Shown here: positions 29,682 to 38,594 of the stretch, one piece after another
How the letters are laid out: every line of letters begins with the position of its first letter
How positions within the stretch are numbered: the stretch's first letter is position 1
Source: Phaeospirillum sp.
GTDB lineage: Bacteria > Pseudomonadota > Alphaproteobacteria > Rhodospirillales > Magnetospirillaceae
DNA length: 64,000 nt
Direction of reading: 5' to 3'
NCBI GenBank assembly: GCA_030651575.1
Contig: JAUSFB010000077.1
Location: 1-64,000 of the forward strand
Made by a program: the position numbers and the translations under genes
The notes under the pieces: model-generated
Told to the model about the DNA's origin: nothing
Seen by the model: the letters and a program-made list of their open reading frames with translations, nothing else
Databases searched by the model: none

Positions 29682-31562
29682 GTGAGCAACGAGAAACCCG
29701 CCGATGGCGACGAGACGCCGGCCGACCTGATCCGGCGGACCACCGCGGCCACGCTGCGCGCCATCGCCGGCAAGCCCGACCTGGATGTGGGCTACGCCGC
29801 TGGCAAGGGCTCGGTGCGCGGGGCCGAGATTCGTCTGCCCGCGCCGCCCCGCACCATCTTGCCCGCCGATCTGGCGCGGCTGCGCGGCACCGCCGACGCC
29901 ATCGGCCTCAGGCTGCGCTACCACGACGATTCCCTGCATGCCCGGTGCGTGCCGCAACTGCCCGAGGCCCGCAAGGTCTATGAAATGGTCGAGCTGGCCC
30001 GCGTCGAGGCGCTGGGTACCCGCCACATGGCCGGTGTCGCCGCCAATATCGCCGAGGTGCTGGAGCAGCGCGCCCGTGCCGAAGGCCTCGACCGGGCGGT
30101 CCGGCGCGAGCAGGTGCCGCTGGCCGAGGCCATGCGCCTGATCGCCCGCGAACGCTTTGCCGGTCTGGCGCCGCCGCCTTCGGCGCAGGCCGCGGTGGAT
30201 CTGTGGCGCGACGAGGTCGAGGCCAAGGCCGGTGCGACGCTGGACCGCCTCAAGGGTCTGCTGCGCGATCAGGACGCCTTCGCCAAGGGGCTCTACGACC
30301 TGCTGCGCCAGATGGATCTCGGCGTCGATCAGCCTTCCGAAACCGAGGACAGCGACGAAGGCGAGGAGGGCCAGCAGTCGCAGGATTCCGCCTCGTCCGG
30401 CGAACAGAAGGACGGCGAGGGTGAGGGCCAGGACCAGCAATCCGACGGCGAGACCCAGGCGCCGGGCTCGTCCGAAAGCACTGGCGACCAGGACGGCGAC
30501 CAGGACGGCGACGACATCATGCTGATGGGCGCCGGAACCGAGGAGGCCGGCGGCCCTTCGCGCGACCGCCAGGACCAGCTGTCCAATTCGGCCGGACTGG
30601 ATCGTCCCTACCACCCCTACACCACCGCCTTCGATCAGACGGTCAGCGCCGAGGAACTGTGCGATCCCGAGGAGTTGACCCGCCTGCGCGGCCAGCTGGA
30701 CAGCCAGTTGGTCCACCTCCAGGGGGTGGTCTCCAAGCTGGCCAACCGCCTGCACCGCAAGTTGATGGCCCAGCAGACCCGCGCCTGGGACTTTGACCTG
30801 GAAGAAGGCATGCTCGATACCGGGCGGCTGGCCCGCATCGTCGCCAATCCGTCGCACTCGCTGTCCTTCAAGATCGAGAAGGAAACCAATTTCCGCGACA
30901 CCGTGGTGTCGTTGCTGATCGACAATTCCGGCTCCATGCGCGGACGGCCGATCACCGTGGCGGCCATGAGCGCCGACCTGCTGGCCCGCACCCTGGAACG
31001 CTGCGGCGTCAAGGTCGAGCTGCTGGGTTTCACCACGCGGGCCTGGAAGGGCGGCCAGGCGCGCGAGAAGTGGCAGGCCGGAGGCAAGCCGCCCAATCCC
31101 GGCCGTCTCAACGATCTGCGTCACATCATCTACAAGGCGGCCGATGCGCCGTGGCGGCGGGTGCGGCGCAATCTTGGCCTGATGCTGCGCGAAGGCATCT
31201 TGAAGGAGAATATCGACGGCGAGGCCTTGATGTGGGCTCATGACCGGCTGATTGCCCGGTCCGAGCAGCGTCGTATCCTGATGGTCATTTCCGACGGCGC
31301 GCCGGTGGACGATTCGACGCTGTCGGCCAATCCCGGCAATACCCTGGAAAAGCATCTGCGCGATGTTATCGAGTTCATCGAGACCCGCTCGCCGGTGGAA
31401 CTGGTGGCCATCGGCATCGGCCACGACGTCACCCGCTACTACCGCCGCGCCGTCACCATCATGGATGCCGAGGATCTGGGCGGCACCATGATGGCCCAGC
31501 TGACATCCCTGTTCGACGACGAGGACGACCGCCACCGGGGCAGCCGCCGCCGAGGCGGATAG
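29682..31562 (+). CDS. cobT: Cobaltochelatase subunit CobT
   Basis: About 626 residues. A helical N-terminal domain, an acidic low-complexity linker (about 220-290, rich in E, D, Q, S, G), and a C-terminal von Willebrand A domain with the metal-binding DNSGSMRG near residue 413 and a Mg-site region [12 protein letters not shown]. CobT forms the ring partner of CobS. The frame opens upstream inside cobS, but GTG 29682 after the cobS stop gives the normal N-terminus. The sensor kinase ATG follows two bases after the stop. Confidence 0.94.
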   Translation: MSNEKPADGDETPADLIRRTTAATLRAIAGKPDLDVGYAAGKGSVRGAEIRLPAPPRTILPADLARLRGTADAIGLRLRYHDDSLHARCVPQLPEARKVYEMVELARVEALGTRHMAGVAANIAEVLEQRARAEGLDRAVRREQVPLAEAMRLIARERFAGLAPPPSAQAAVDLWRDEVEAKAGATLDRLKGLLRDQDAFAKGLYDLLRQMDLGVDQPSETEDSDEGEEGQQSQDSASSGEQKDGEGEGQDQQSDGETQAPGSSESTGDQDGDQDGDDIMLMGAGTEEAGGPSRDRQDQLSNSAGLDRPYHPYTTAFDQTVSAEELCDPEELTRLRGQLDSQLVHLQGVVSKLANRLHRKLMAQQTRAWDFDLEEGMLDTGRLARIVANPSHSLSFKIEKETNFRDTVVSLLIDNSGSMRGRPITVAAMSADLLARTLERCGVKVELLGFTTRAWKGGQAREKWQAGGKPPNPGRLNDLRHIIYKAADAPWRRVRRNLGLMLREGILKENIDGEALMWAHDRLIARSEQRRILMVISDGAPVDDSTLSANPGNTLEKHLRDVIEFIETRSPVELVAIGIGHDVTRYYRRAVTIMDAEDLGGTMMAQLTSLFDDEDDRHRGSRRRGG

Positions 31563-31564
31563 TC

Positions 31565-33145
31565 ATGGCTCGCCTGCCCCGGCCCCGGTTCCTGATCACG
31601 GTCATCGTCGGGCTGACCCTGATCGGCGGCGTGATCGGTCTGGTCACCTCCATCTGGTCCGATTATGACGCCACCCTGGCGGATTGGAGGGCCGATCTTG
31701 GCCTGTCGTCGCGGCTGGTCGAGTCTCATATTCGCGGCTTGCATGCCGGGACTCATGCCAGCCTGCTGCGGATCGAGGACCGGTTGGCCGAGCGTCCGCT
31801 GGCCGATCTTCGCGGTTCCGAGCCGGATCGCGACTGGCTCGATATGGTGCTGGCCGGCATTCCCGGCGGCTTTTCCATCGGCATCCATGACGACAAGTCC
31901 GACCAGATCCTGTCCACCGACCGCCGCGAGCCTTTCGTCCATATCGCCATCGACCGGGAGTCCCTGTCGCGGTCCTGGACGCAACCCGGCCGGACGGTGA
32001 TCAGCGCCAGGATCGTGGAGCAGAACAAGCCGGAGCATTTCATCGTCTTCAGCCGCGCCTTGATCAACCGGAGCGGCGAAGTCCGGGGCGTGGCCGAGAT
32101 TCTGATCAGGCCGGAGGTTTTCGCTGATTTCTACACGGCTCTTCAACCGCCGGATCAGGGTTCCATCTTTCTGGTCGTTCGCACTGACGGCACCCTGATC
32201 GCCCGCCACCCCCTTCCGGACAACCCCCTGTTCCGCTTTGATACCTCCAAGCATCCTTTCACGGAATTCGCCAAGGGATCGGAAGGGATCTATCGCGCCG
32301 TTTCCGTGGTCGACAAGGTGGACCGGCTGATCTCGTTCCGCCATCTGCCCGACCTGGACCTGGTGGTGACCGCCGGCATGACCATGGACATGGTCTTTCG
32401 CGACTGGACCATCCGGACCCAGCGCGGCACCACCTTGTTCGCCGGCGGCATGCTGCTGCTGCTGGCCCTGACGGTGATGGCCGGCGAAAGCCTGCGTCAC
32501 GAGACCCGCCTGCTGCGTTCGTTCGAGCAGAAAACCACCGAGCTGACCTCCGCCCTGGCGGAAAAGGACGTGCTGTTCCAAGAGGTTCACCACCGGGTGA
32601 AGAACAATCTTCAAGTTATTTCCAGCCTGCTGACCATGCAGTCGCTGCACGTCGCCGATAACACCGCGCGGGAGACGCTGAAGGACGCCCTGGACCGCAT
32701 CCACTCCATGGGTCTGGTCCACCAGACCCTGTACGAGCGCAATCTGGCCTCCAACGTCGATCTTGGGATTTATTTCGGGCGTCTGGCCGAAGCGCTGGTC
32801 AGCAGCTACGGCTCGGGGAAGGGCGGCGTCACCGTCCATGTGGACGTCACCGGCACCTTGGATCTGGACCGGGCCGTGCCGCTGGGCATGCTGGCCAATG
32901 AAGCCCTGACCAACGCGCTGAAGCACGCCTTCCCCGACGGGCGCGGCGGCGCCATCACCATCTCGCTGACCCGAGACGAGAGTCTGTGGCACTTTTCCAT
33001 CCGCGACGATGGCGTCGGCATGCCCAGCCAGCCCGGCAAGGGTATCGGCCTCAGCCTGATCCGCGCCCTGACCCGCCAGTTGAACGGCCGCTCGGCCATC
33101 TCCAGGGATGGCGGCACGGTGGTGATCGTCACCTTCCCGGTCTAA
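31565..33145 (+). CDS. Sensor histidine kinase, HisKA_2/HWE type
   Basis: A 526-residue membrane kinase. Spans at about 10-30 and 285-310 bound a periplasmic sensor region of the Cache/PDC type (about 35-280). The phosphoacceptor region EVHHRVKNNLQVISSLL (about 341) defines the HisKA_2 class, followed by an HATPase domain (NEALTNALKHAF, DDGVGMP, GIGLSLI). Such kinases often signal to stand-alone response regulators and the general stress response. It starts two bases after cobT, but a link to cobalamin is not evident from the sequence. Confidence 0.9.
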   Translation: MARLPRPRFLITVIVGLTLIGGVIGLVTSIWSDYDATLADWRADLGLSSRLVESHIRGLHAGTHASLLRIEDRLAERPLADLRGSEPDRDWLDMVLAGIPGGFSIGIHDDKSDQILSTDRREPFVHIAIDRESLSRSWTQPGRTVISARIVEQNKPEHFIVFSRALINRSGEVRGVAEILIRPEVFADFYTALQPPDQGSIFLVVRTDGTLIARHPLPDNPLFRFDTSKHPFTEFAKGSEGIYRAVSVVDKVDRLISFRHLPDLDLVVTAGMTMDMVFRDWTIRTQRGTTLFAGGMLLLLALTVMAGESLRHETRLLRSFEQKTTELTSALAEKDVLFQEVHHRVKNNLQVISSLLTMQSLHVADNTARETLKDALDRIHSMGLVHQTLYERNLASNVDLGIYFGRLAEALVSSYGSGKGGVTVHVDVTGTLDLDRAVPLGMLANEALTNALKHAFPDGRGGAITISLTRDESLWHFSIRDDGVGMPSQPGKGIGLSLIRALTRQLNGRSAISRDGGTVVIVTFPV

Positions 33146-33250
33146 GATTTTGCTCTGGCACCAAGCCTTGCCTCACGCCTATAGTCCGCCCGCATCGGCC
33201 GGAGGCACGGACCAGCCGACCCGTTCGCTCGAAGGCAAGGACCAGGCGTC

Positions 33251-34198
33251 ATGACGAAGAAAATTGGGGTTATGCTGTGCGGCCATGGCAGCCGCGACGT
33301 GGATGCCGTCGCCGAATTCGGCGCCCTGGCCCGCCACCTCAAGGCCAGACTCCCTCAGTATGAGGTCGAGAGCGGCTTTCTCGAATTCGCCACCCCCATC
33401 ATCAAGACCGGCCTCGACGCCCTGAAGGATAAGGGCGTCGGCCGTATCCTGGCGGTCCCCGGCATGTTGTTCGCCGCCGGCCACGTCAAGAACGACCTGC
33501 CGTGGGAAGTCAACTCCTTCGCGTCGGAAAATCCCGCGCTGGAGGTCAATTACGGCCGCGAGCTGGCCATCGACGCCAAGCTGCTGAAGGCCGCCCGCGC
33601 CCGCATCGAGGAAGCCGAGGCCATGGGCGCACCCGGCGCCGAGCGCAAGGACACCTTGCTGCTGGTGGTCGGACGCGGCACCAACGACCCCGACGCCAAT
33701 TCCAACATCGCCAAGGTGGCGCGCATGTTGTGGGAAGGCATGGAGTTCGGCTGGGCCGAGATCGGCTTTTCCGGCGTCGCCTATCCGCTGGTGGATCAGG
33801 CGCTGGAGCGTTGCGTCAGACTTGGCTACAAGCGGGTCATCGTCTTCCCCTATTTCCTGTTCACCGGCATCTTGGTCAAACGCATCTACGATTGGACCGA
33901 CGAGGCCGCCAAGGCCAATCCCGGCGTGGAGTTCCTCAAGGCGCCCTACCTCAACGACCATCCCCTGGTGATCGACAGCTTCGTCGAGCGGGTCGAGGAA
34001 ATCCTTGGCGGTGGCGCCCAGATGAACTGCCAGCTGTGCAAATATCGCGAGCAGGTGGTGGGCTACGAGGCCTCGGTCGGCGCGGTCCAGGCCGGCCATC
34101 ATCACCATGTGCGCGGCATCGGCACCGACGCCGATCATGGTCATGATCACGGCCATGGGCATGGGCATGGTCACCACCACCACCCCCACGAGGGCTGA
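33251..34198 (+). CDS. cbiX: Sirohydrochlorin cobaltochelatase CbiX, long form with Fe-S motif and His tail
   Basis: Inserts cobalt early in corrin synthesis. The N-terminal CGHGSRD holds the chelating His, a second half-domain repeats the fold (LLLVVGRGTNDPDANSN), and FPYFLFTGILVKRI is conserved. The C-terminus carries MNCQLC (residues about 258-263), matching the MxCxxC [4Fe-4S] motif known from Bacillus megaterium CbiX. A histidine-rich tail follows (HDHGHGHGHGHHHHPHEG) that may store or deliver metal. 315 residues. First gene of the corrin operon continuing with cobH six bases on. Confidence 0.93.
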   Translation: MTKKIGVMLCGHGSRDVDAVAEFGALARHLKARLPQYEVESGFLEFATPIIKTGLDALKDKGVGRILAVPGMLFAAGHVKNDLPWEVNSFASENPALEVNYGRELAIDAKLLKAARARIEEAEAMGAPGAERKDTLLLVVGRGTNDPDANSNIAKVARMLWEGMEFGWAEIGFSGVAYPLVDQALERCVRLGYKRVIVFPYFLFTGILVKRIYDWTDEAAKANPGVEFLKAPYLNDHPLVIDSFVERVEEILGGGAQMNCQLCKYREQVVGYEASVGAVQAGHHHHVRGIGTDADHGHDHGHGHGHGHHHHPHEG

Positions 34199-34203
34199 GT
34201 CCG

Positions 34204-34821
34204 GTGAGTGGCTGGATCAACGACCCGGCTGAGATCTACCGCCAGAGCTTCGCCACCATCCGGACCGAATCCGACCTGGACCGGATTCCCGCCGATCTGA
34301 CCGATCTGGCGATCCGGGTGACCCATGCCTGCGGCATGACCGATATCATCGCCGATCTGGCCTGGAGCGACGGGGCCGGGGCGATCGGACGCGCCGCCCT
34401 GGCCGCCGGCAAGCCGATTCTGGTGGATGCCGAGATGGTCGCCCACGGCATCATCCGCAACCGCCTCAAGGCCGGCAACGCGGTGGTCTGCACCCTGGCC
34501 GAGGCCAGCGCCGCCGCCGCCAGGGCCGCTGGCGCCACCCGTTCCGCCCTGGCGGTGGAGTGCTGGGGGGACCGGCTGGACGGCGCGGTGGTGGCTATCG
34601 GCAATGCGCCGACCGCCCTGTTCCGCCTGCTGGAGCTGATCGCGGCCGGTGGACCGCGCCCGGCCCTGATTCTGGGCTTCGCCGTCGGTTTCGTCGGCGC
34701 GGTGGAATGCAAGGACGCCCTGATCGCTTCCGGCCTGCCCCATGTGGCCCTGCGCGGCCGTCGCGGCGGCAGCGCCATGGCGGCGGCGGCGGTCAACGCC
34801 CTGTCGGGTGGGCTGGAGTGA
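34204..34821 (+). CDS. cobH: Precorrin-8X methylmutase
   Basis: Moves the C11 methyl to C12, converting precorrin-8X to hydrogenobyrinate (or the cobalt form for CbiC). A 205-residue protein with conserved RVTHACGM, LVDAEMVAHGI and FAVGFVGAVECKDAL. The start is GTG 34204, close after the cbiX stop. CobH and CbiC are not distinguishable by sequence alone. Confidence 0.93.
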   Translation: MSGWINDPAEIYRQSFATIRTESDLDRIPADLTDLAIRVTHACGMTDIIADLAWSDGAGAIGRAALAAGKPILVDAEMVAHGIIRNRLKAGNAVVCTLAEASAAAARAAGATRSALAVECWGDRLDGAVVAIGNAPTALFRLLELIAAGGPRPALILGFAVGFVGAVECKDALIASGLPHVALRGRRGGSAMAAAAVNALSGGLE

Positions 34822-34867
34822 GCGGCCCGTCTCCGAGCGCCCGCCCGACGCTTGAAGGTCGATTGAC

Positions 34868-36052
34868 ATGACGCCGTGGCTGAGCGTCATCGGAATCGGC
34901 GAGGACGGGCTGGACGGACTGACTCCCGCCGCCCGCGCCTTGATCGACGGGGCCGAGGTGCTGGTGGGCGGCGCGCGCCATCTGGCCATGGTCCCCCGGG
35001 GCGCGGCCGAGCGGCTGATCTGGGCCAGCCCCTTCGCCCAAAACCGCCCCGAGCTGGAGGCCCGCCGAGGCCGCCGGATGGTGGCGCTGGCCAGCGGCGA
35101 TCCCATGTGGTTCGGAGCCGCCGCCACCCTGTCGCGATGGTTCGAGCCGGGCGAGCTTGCCGTGCTGCCCCATCCCGGCGCATTTTCCCTGGCGGCCTCC
35201 CGCCTGCTATGGCCGGTGCAGGACTGCCTGTGCCTGACCGCCCATGGCCGGCCGGTGGAGGCCCTGGCGCTGCATTTCGCCCCCGGCCGGCGATTGCTGA
35301 TCCTGTCCGAGGACGCCGCCACTCCGGCAAAGGTGGCCGGACTGCTGGACCGTCACGGCTATGGTCTCAGCCGCCTCACCGTGCTGGAGCGGCTCGGCGG
35401 CCCGCACGAGCGAATCATCCAAGGCCCCCAGGCCGGATCGGACCTGAACGTGGTGGCGGTGGAATGCGCCGTGACGGCGGGAACCCGGCCGCTGGCCCGT
35501 GGGTACGGCCTGCCCGACGACGCCTTCCTCCATGACGGCCAACTGACCAAGCGCGAAATCCGCGCCGTGACTCTGGCGGCCCTCGCCCCCCTGCCTGGCG
35601 AATTGCTGTGGGATGTGGGTGCCGGCTGCGGCTCCATCGCCATCGAGTGGATGCGAGCCGGCGGCGAGGCCATCGCCATCGAGCCCCGCGCCGAACGCGC
35701 CGGACGTATCGCCCTCAACGCCGCCGCCCTGGGAGTGCCGGGGCTGGCGGTGGTCGCCGCCAAGGCTCCCGCCGGGCTCCCGCTGGGCGACACCGCCCCC
35801 GACGCCATCTTCGTCGGCGGCGGGGTGTCCGAGCCCGGCCTGCTCGACATCTGCCGCGCCGCGCTGAAGCCGGGCGGGCGGCTGGCCGCCAACGCCGTCA
35901 CCGTCGAGGGCGAGGCCGCCCTGATCGCCTTCCATGCCGGTCATGGCGGCGAGATGACCCGGCTGTCGGTCGCGCGGCTGGCCCCGGTCGGCGATTTTCA
36001 TTCCTGGCATCCGGCGATGCCGGTCACTCAGTATGTGGGGTGGAAGCGATGA
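34868..36052 (+). CDS. cobL: Precorrin-6Y C5,15-methyltransferase (CbiE-CbiT fusion)
   Basis: A 394-residue bifunctional enzyme. The N-terminal CbiE half (about 1-200) is a SAM uroporphyrinogen-type methyltransferase with VIGIGEDGLDGLTP and LASGDPMWFG. The C-terminal CbiT half (about 215-394) has LWDVGAGCGSIAIEW and FVGGGVSEPG. It methylates C5 and C15 and decarboxylates the C12 acetate. The stop overlaps the cobI start as ATGA. Confidence 0.94.
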   Translation: MTPWLSVIGIGEDGLDGLTPAARALIDGAEVLVGGARHLAMVPRGAAERLIWASPFAQNRPELEARRGRRMVALASGDPMWFGAAATLSRWFEPGELAVLPHPGAFSLAASRLLWPVQDCLCLTAHGRPVEALALHFAPGRRLLILSEDAATPAKVAGLLDRHGYGLSRLTVLERLGGPHERIIQGPQAGSDLNVVAVECAVTAGTRPLARGYGLPDDAFLHDGQLTKREIRAVTLAALAPLPGELLWDVGAGCGSIAIEWMRAGGEAIAIEPRAERAGRIALNAAALGVPGLAVVAAKAPAGLPLGDTAPDAIFVGGGVSEPGLLDICRAALKPGGRLAANAVTVEGEAALIAFHAGHGGEMTRLSVARLAPVGDFHSWHPAMPVTQYVGWKR

Positions 36053-36747
36053 CCGGCACCCTCTACGGCCTGGGTATCGGCCCCGGCGATCCCGAGCTGC
36101 TGACCCTGAAGGCCGTCCGCATCCTGAACGAGGTCCCGGTGCTGGCATGGCCCGCGCCGCTGGAAGGTGACGGCATGGCGCGGGGCATCGCCGCCGCCCA
36201 TATTCCGCCGGGACGGATCGAGATCGCCATCCGCATGGGCTTCACCGTCGATCGGGCCGGGACCGAGGCCGCCTATGACCGCGCCGCCACCGAGATCGCC
36301 CGGCATCTGGAAGCCGGACGCGACGTGGCGGTGCTGTGCGAGGGTGACCCGTTCTTCTTCGGCTCCTTCATCTATCTGTTCGCCCGCCTGTCGAATCGCT
36401 TCCCGGTTGAAATTGTGCCGGGCGTGTCGTCGATCATGGCGGCCGGGGCGGCCCTGCAGGCGCCGCTCTGCGCCTGGGACGACGGAGTGGCGATCATCCC
36501 GGCCACCCGGAGCGAGTCCGAGATCGAAGCCCTTCTAAGCGCCTCGGATGCGGCGGCGATCATGAAGGTCGGCCGCCATCTGCCCAAGGTCCGGGCGGTG
36601 CTGGAGCGGCTGGGCCTGTGGGACAAGGCCCGCATCATCGAGCGGGTGGGGTTGCCCGGCCAGCGGATCTTCCACCCCGGCGCAGTCACCGAACTCCCCT
36701 ATTTCTCCATCATTCTGGTACATCGGCGAGGACAGGCATGGTTGTGA
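36049..36747 (+). CDS. cobI: Precorrin-2 C20-methyltransferase
   Basis: A 232-residue SAM-dependent methyltransferase acting on precorrin-2 (or cobalt-precorrin-2 as CbiL). Motifs: GLGIGPGDPELLTLKAVRIL, CEGDPFFFGSFIYL and VPGVSSIMAAGA. A longer in-frame extension to 35608 only shadows cobL; ATG 36049 overlapping the cobL stop is the start. Its own stop overlaps the next gene by 10 bases. Confidence 0.94.
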   Translation: MTGTLYGLGIGPGDPELLTLKAVRILNEVPVLAWPAPLEGDGMARGIAAAHIPPGRIEIAIRMGFTVDRAGTEAAYDRAATEIARHLEAGRDVAVLCEGDPFFFGSFIYLFARLSNRFPVEIVPGVSSIMAAGAALQAPLCAWDDGVAIIPATRSESEIEALLSASDAAAIMKVGRHLPKVRAVLERLGLWDKARIIERVGLPGQRIFHPGAVTELPYFSIILVHRRGQAWL

Positions 36748-38534
36748 AGAACATCGCGCTGGTGGTGGTCAGCCCCGCCGGGCTGGAAACCGCCCACGGA
36801 CTGCGCTCGGTGCTGCCCGGCGCCCGCATTCACAGTCTGGCCGGACGGGTCGAGGGCGACGAGACCTTCACCGACGCCATGGCCCATCTCCGCGCCCTGT
36901 TCGCCGCCGGGATTCCCATCGTCGGCGTCTGCGCCGCCGGCATCCTGATCCGCGCCGTGGCGCCGCTGCTGTCGGACAAGCGGGACGAACCGCCGGTCCT
37001 GGCGGTGGCGGTGGACGGCTCGTCGGTGGTGCCGCTGCTGGGCGGCCATCACGGCGCGAATACCCTGGCGCGGCGGATCAGTCAGGCGTTGGGCGTGTCG
37101 CCGTCGCTGACCACCGCCGGCGAACTGACCCTGGGCCTTGCCCTGGACGACCCGCCGCCGGGCTGGCGTCTGGCCAACCCGGCCACCGCGAAATCCGTGG
37201 CCGCCGCCCTGCTGGCCGAGGAAGAGGTGACCCTGGAGGTCGAGGCCGGCGAGGCTGGCTGGCTGGACGATCTGACCTTCGCCGAGACGGGCGAGCTGAC
37301 CATCCGCGTCACCGACCGCGCCGTGACCCCCGACGATCACGAGCTGGTATTCCATCCGCCGGTCCTGACCCTTGGCGTCGGCTGCGAACGCGGCGCTCCG
37401 ACGGAGGAGCTGATCGCCCTGGTGCGCGACACCATGGCGGCCGAAGCCCTGTCTCCGCTGGCGGTGGCCTGCGTCGCCAGCATCGACCTCAAATCCGATG
37501 AGGCCGCCATCCATGCCCTGGCCGCCGAACTGGGAGTCCCGGCCCGCTTCTTCACCGCCCAGGAGCTGGAACGCGAAGCCGACCGGCTGGTCCACCCCTC
37601 GGACGTGGTCTTCGCCGAGACCGGCTGCCACGGCGTCGCCGAAGGGGCCGCCCTGGCCGCCGCCGACCCCAAGGCCGACCTGATCGTCCCCAAGGTCAAG
37701 GGGGCGCGGACCACCTGCGCCGTGGCCCGCTCACCCCGTCCGGTCGATCCCATGGCCATCGGCCGGGCGCAAGGGCGGCTTTACGTGGTCGGCATCGGTC
37801 CCGGCACCCCGGAATGGCGCTCGCCCCAGGCCTCGGCCGCCATCGCCGCCTCCACCGATCTGGTGGGATACGCCATGTATCTCGACCTGCTCGGCCCCGC
37901 CGCCAGCGCAAAAAATCGCCACGAAAGCGCCTTGGGGGCCGAGGAAGCCCGCGCCCGCAAGGCGCTGGAGCTGGCGGCCGAGGGCAAGACGGTCTCGCTG
38001 GTCTGCTCCGGCGATCCCGGCATCTACGCCCTGGCGACCCTGGTGTTCGAGCTGCTGGACCGCGCCGGCGATCCGGCCTGGAACCGGGTCGAAATCATCG
38101 TGGCGCCCGGCATCTCGGCCCTGCAAGCCGCCGCCGCGCGGGCCGGGGCTCCGGTCAACCACGACTTTTGCACCATCTCGCTGTCGGACCTGCTGACCCC
38201 TTGGGAGAGTATCGAAGCCCGCCTGAAGGCGGCGGCGGCGGCGGATTTCGTCGTCTGCTTCTACAACCCGGTCTCGCAGCGCCGCCGCGACCAGCTGGGC
38301 AAGGCCCGCGACATCCTGCTGACCGGCCGTCCCGGCGCCACCCCGGTGATCCTGGCCCGCCAGCTGGGCCGCCCCGGCGAGACGGTGGAGGTCATCACCC
38401 TGGCCGAACTGTCGGCCGACAAGGTCGACATGCTGACCATGGTGGTGGTCGGCAGCTCGGAAACCCGCAGCTTCAAGGCGGGGGTGCGGACCTGGACCTA
38501 TACACCAAGGGGGTACGGCAAAAAAATGGTCTAG
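36738..38534 (+). CDS. cobJ: Fused CbiG (cobalt-precorrin-5A hydrolase) and CobJ (precorrin-3B C17-methyltransferase)
   Basis: A 598-residue fusion. Residues about 1-340 are CbiG, with VGVCAAGILIRAVAPLL, VVPLLGGHHGANTLA and a C-terminal CobE-like domain (LGVGCERGAPTEEL, FAETGCHGVAEGAAL). Residues about 350-598 are CobJ/CbiH, with VVGIGPGTPEWRSPQA, VCSGDPGIYALA and VAPGISALQAAAARAGAP. CobJ methylates C17 with ring contraction; CbiG opens the delta-lactone. ATG 36738 lies within the last codons of cobI. CbiG is classed with the anaerobic route, whereas CobS/CobT upstream belong to the aerobic one. Confidence 0.92.
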   Translation: MVVKNIALVVVSPAGLETAHGLRSVLPGARIHSLAGRVEGDETFTDAMAHLRALFAAGIPIVGVCAAGILIRAVAPLLSDKRDEPPVLAVAVDGSSVVPLLGGHHGANTLARRISQALGVSPSLTTAGELTLGLALDDPPPGWRLANPATAKSVAAALLAEEEVTLEVEAGEAGWLDDLTFAETGELTIRVTDRAVTPDDHELVFHPPVLTLGVGCERGAPTEELIALVRDTMAAEALSPLAVACVASIDLKSDEAAIHALAAELGVPARFFTAQELEREADRLVHPSDVVFAETGCHGVAEGAALAAADPKADLIVPKVKGARTTCAVARSPRPVDPMAIGRAQGRLYVVGIGPGTPEWRSPQASAAIAASTDLVGYAMYLDLLGPAASAKNRHESALGAEEARARKALELAAEGKTVSLVCSGDPGIYALATLVFELLDRAGDPAWNRVEIIVAPGISALQAAAARAGAPVNHDFCTISLSDLLTPWESIEARLKAAAAADFVVCFYNPVSQRRRDQLGKARDILLTGRPGATPVILARQLGRPGETVEVITLAELSADKVDMLTMVVVGSSETRSFKAGVRTWTYTPRGYGKKMV

Positions 38535-38594
38535 CCCCGGCGCGGTCTTTGCTTATCATCGAGGGTGGATCACCTCTTGCCGACGAGGGTCTTC

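Noticed and set aside
31439-32992. A 517-codon minus-strand frame opposite the sensor kinase
   Set aside because: Composition is that of an antisense shadow in GC-rich DNA, with no family match that I can recognise.
33146-33250. Possible cobalamin riboswitch upstream of cbiX
   Set aside because: The 105-base spacer is too short and shows no B12-box-like segment; a plain promoter is more likely.
36738-38534. A frameshift artefact joining CbiG and CobJ
   Set aside because: Codon bias is even across the whole frame and both domains are complete, so a true fusion is the simpler reading.
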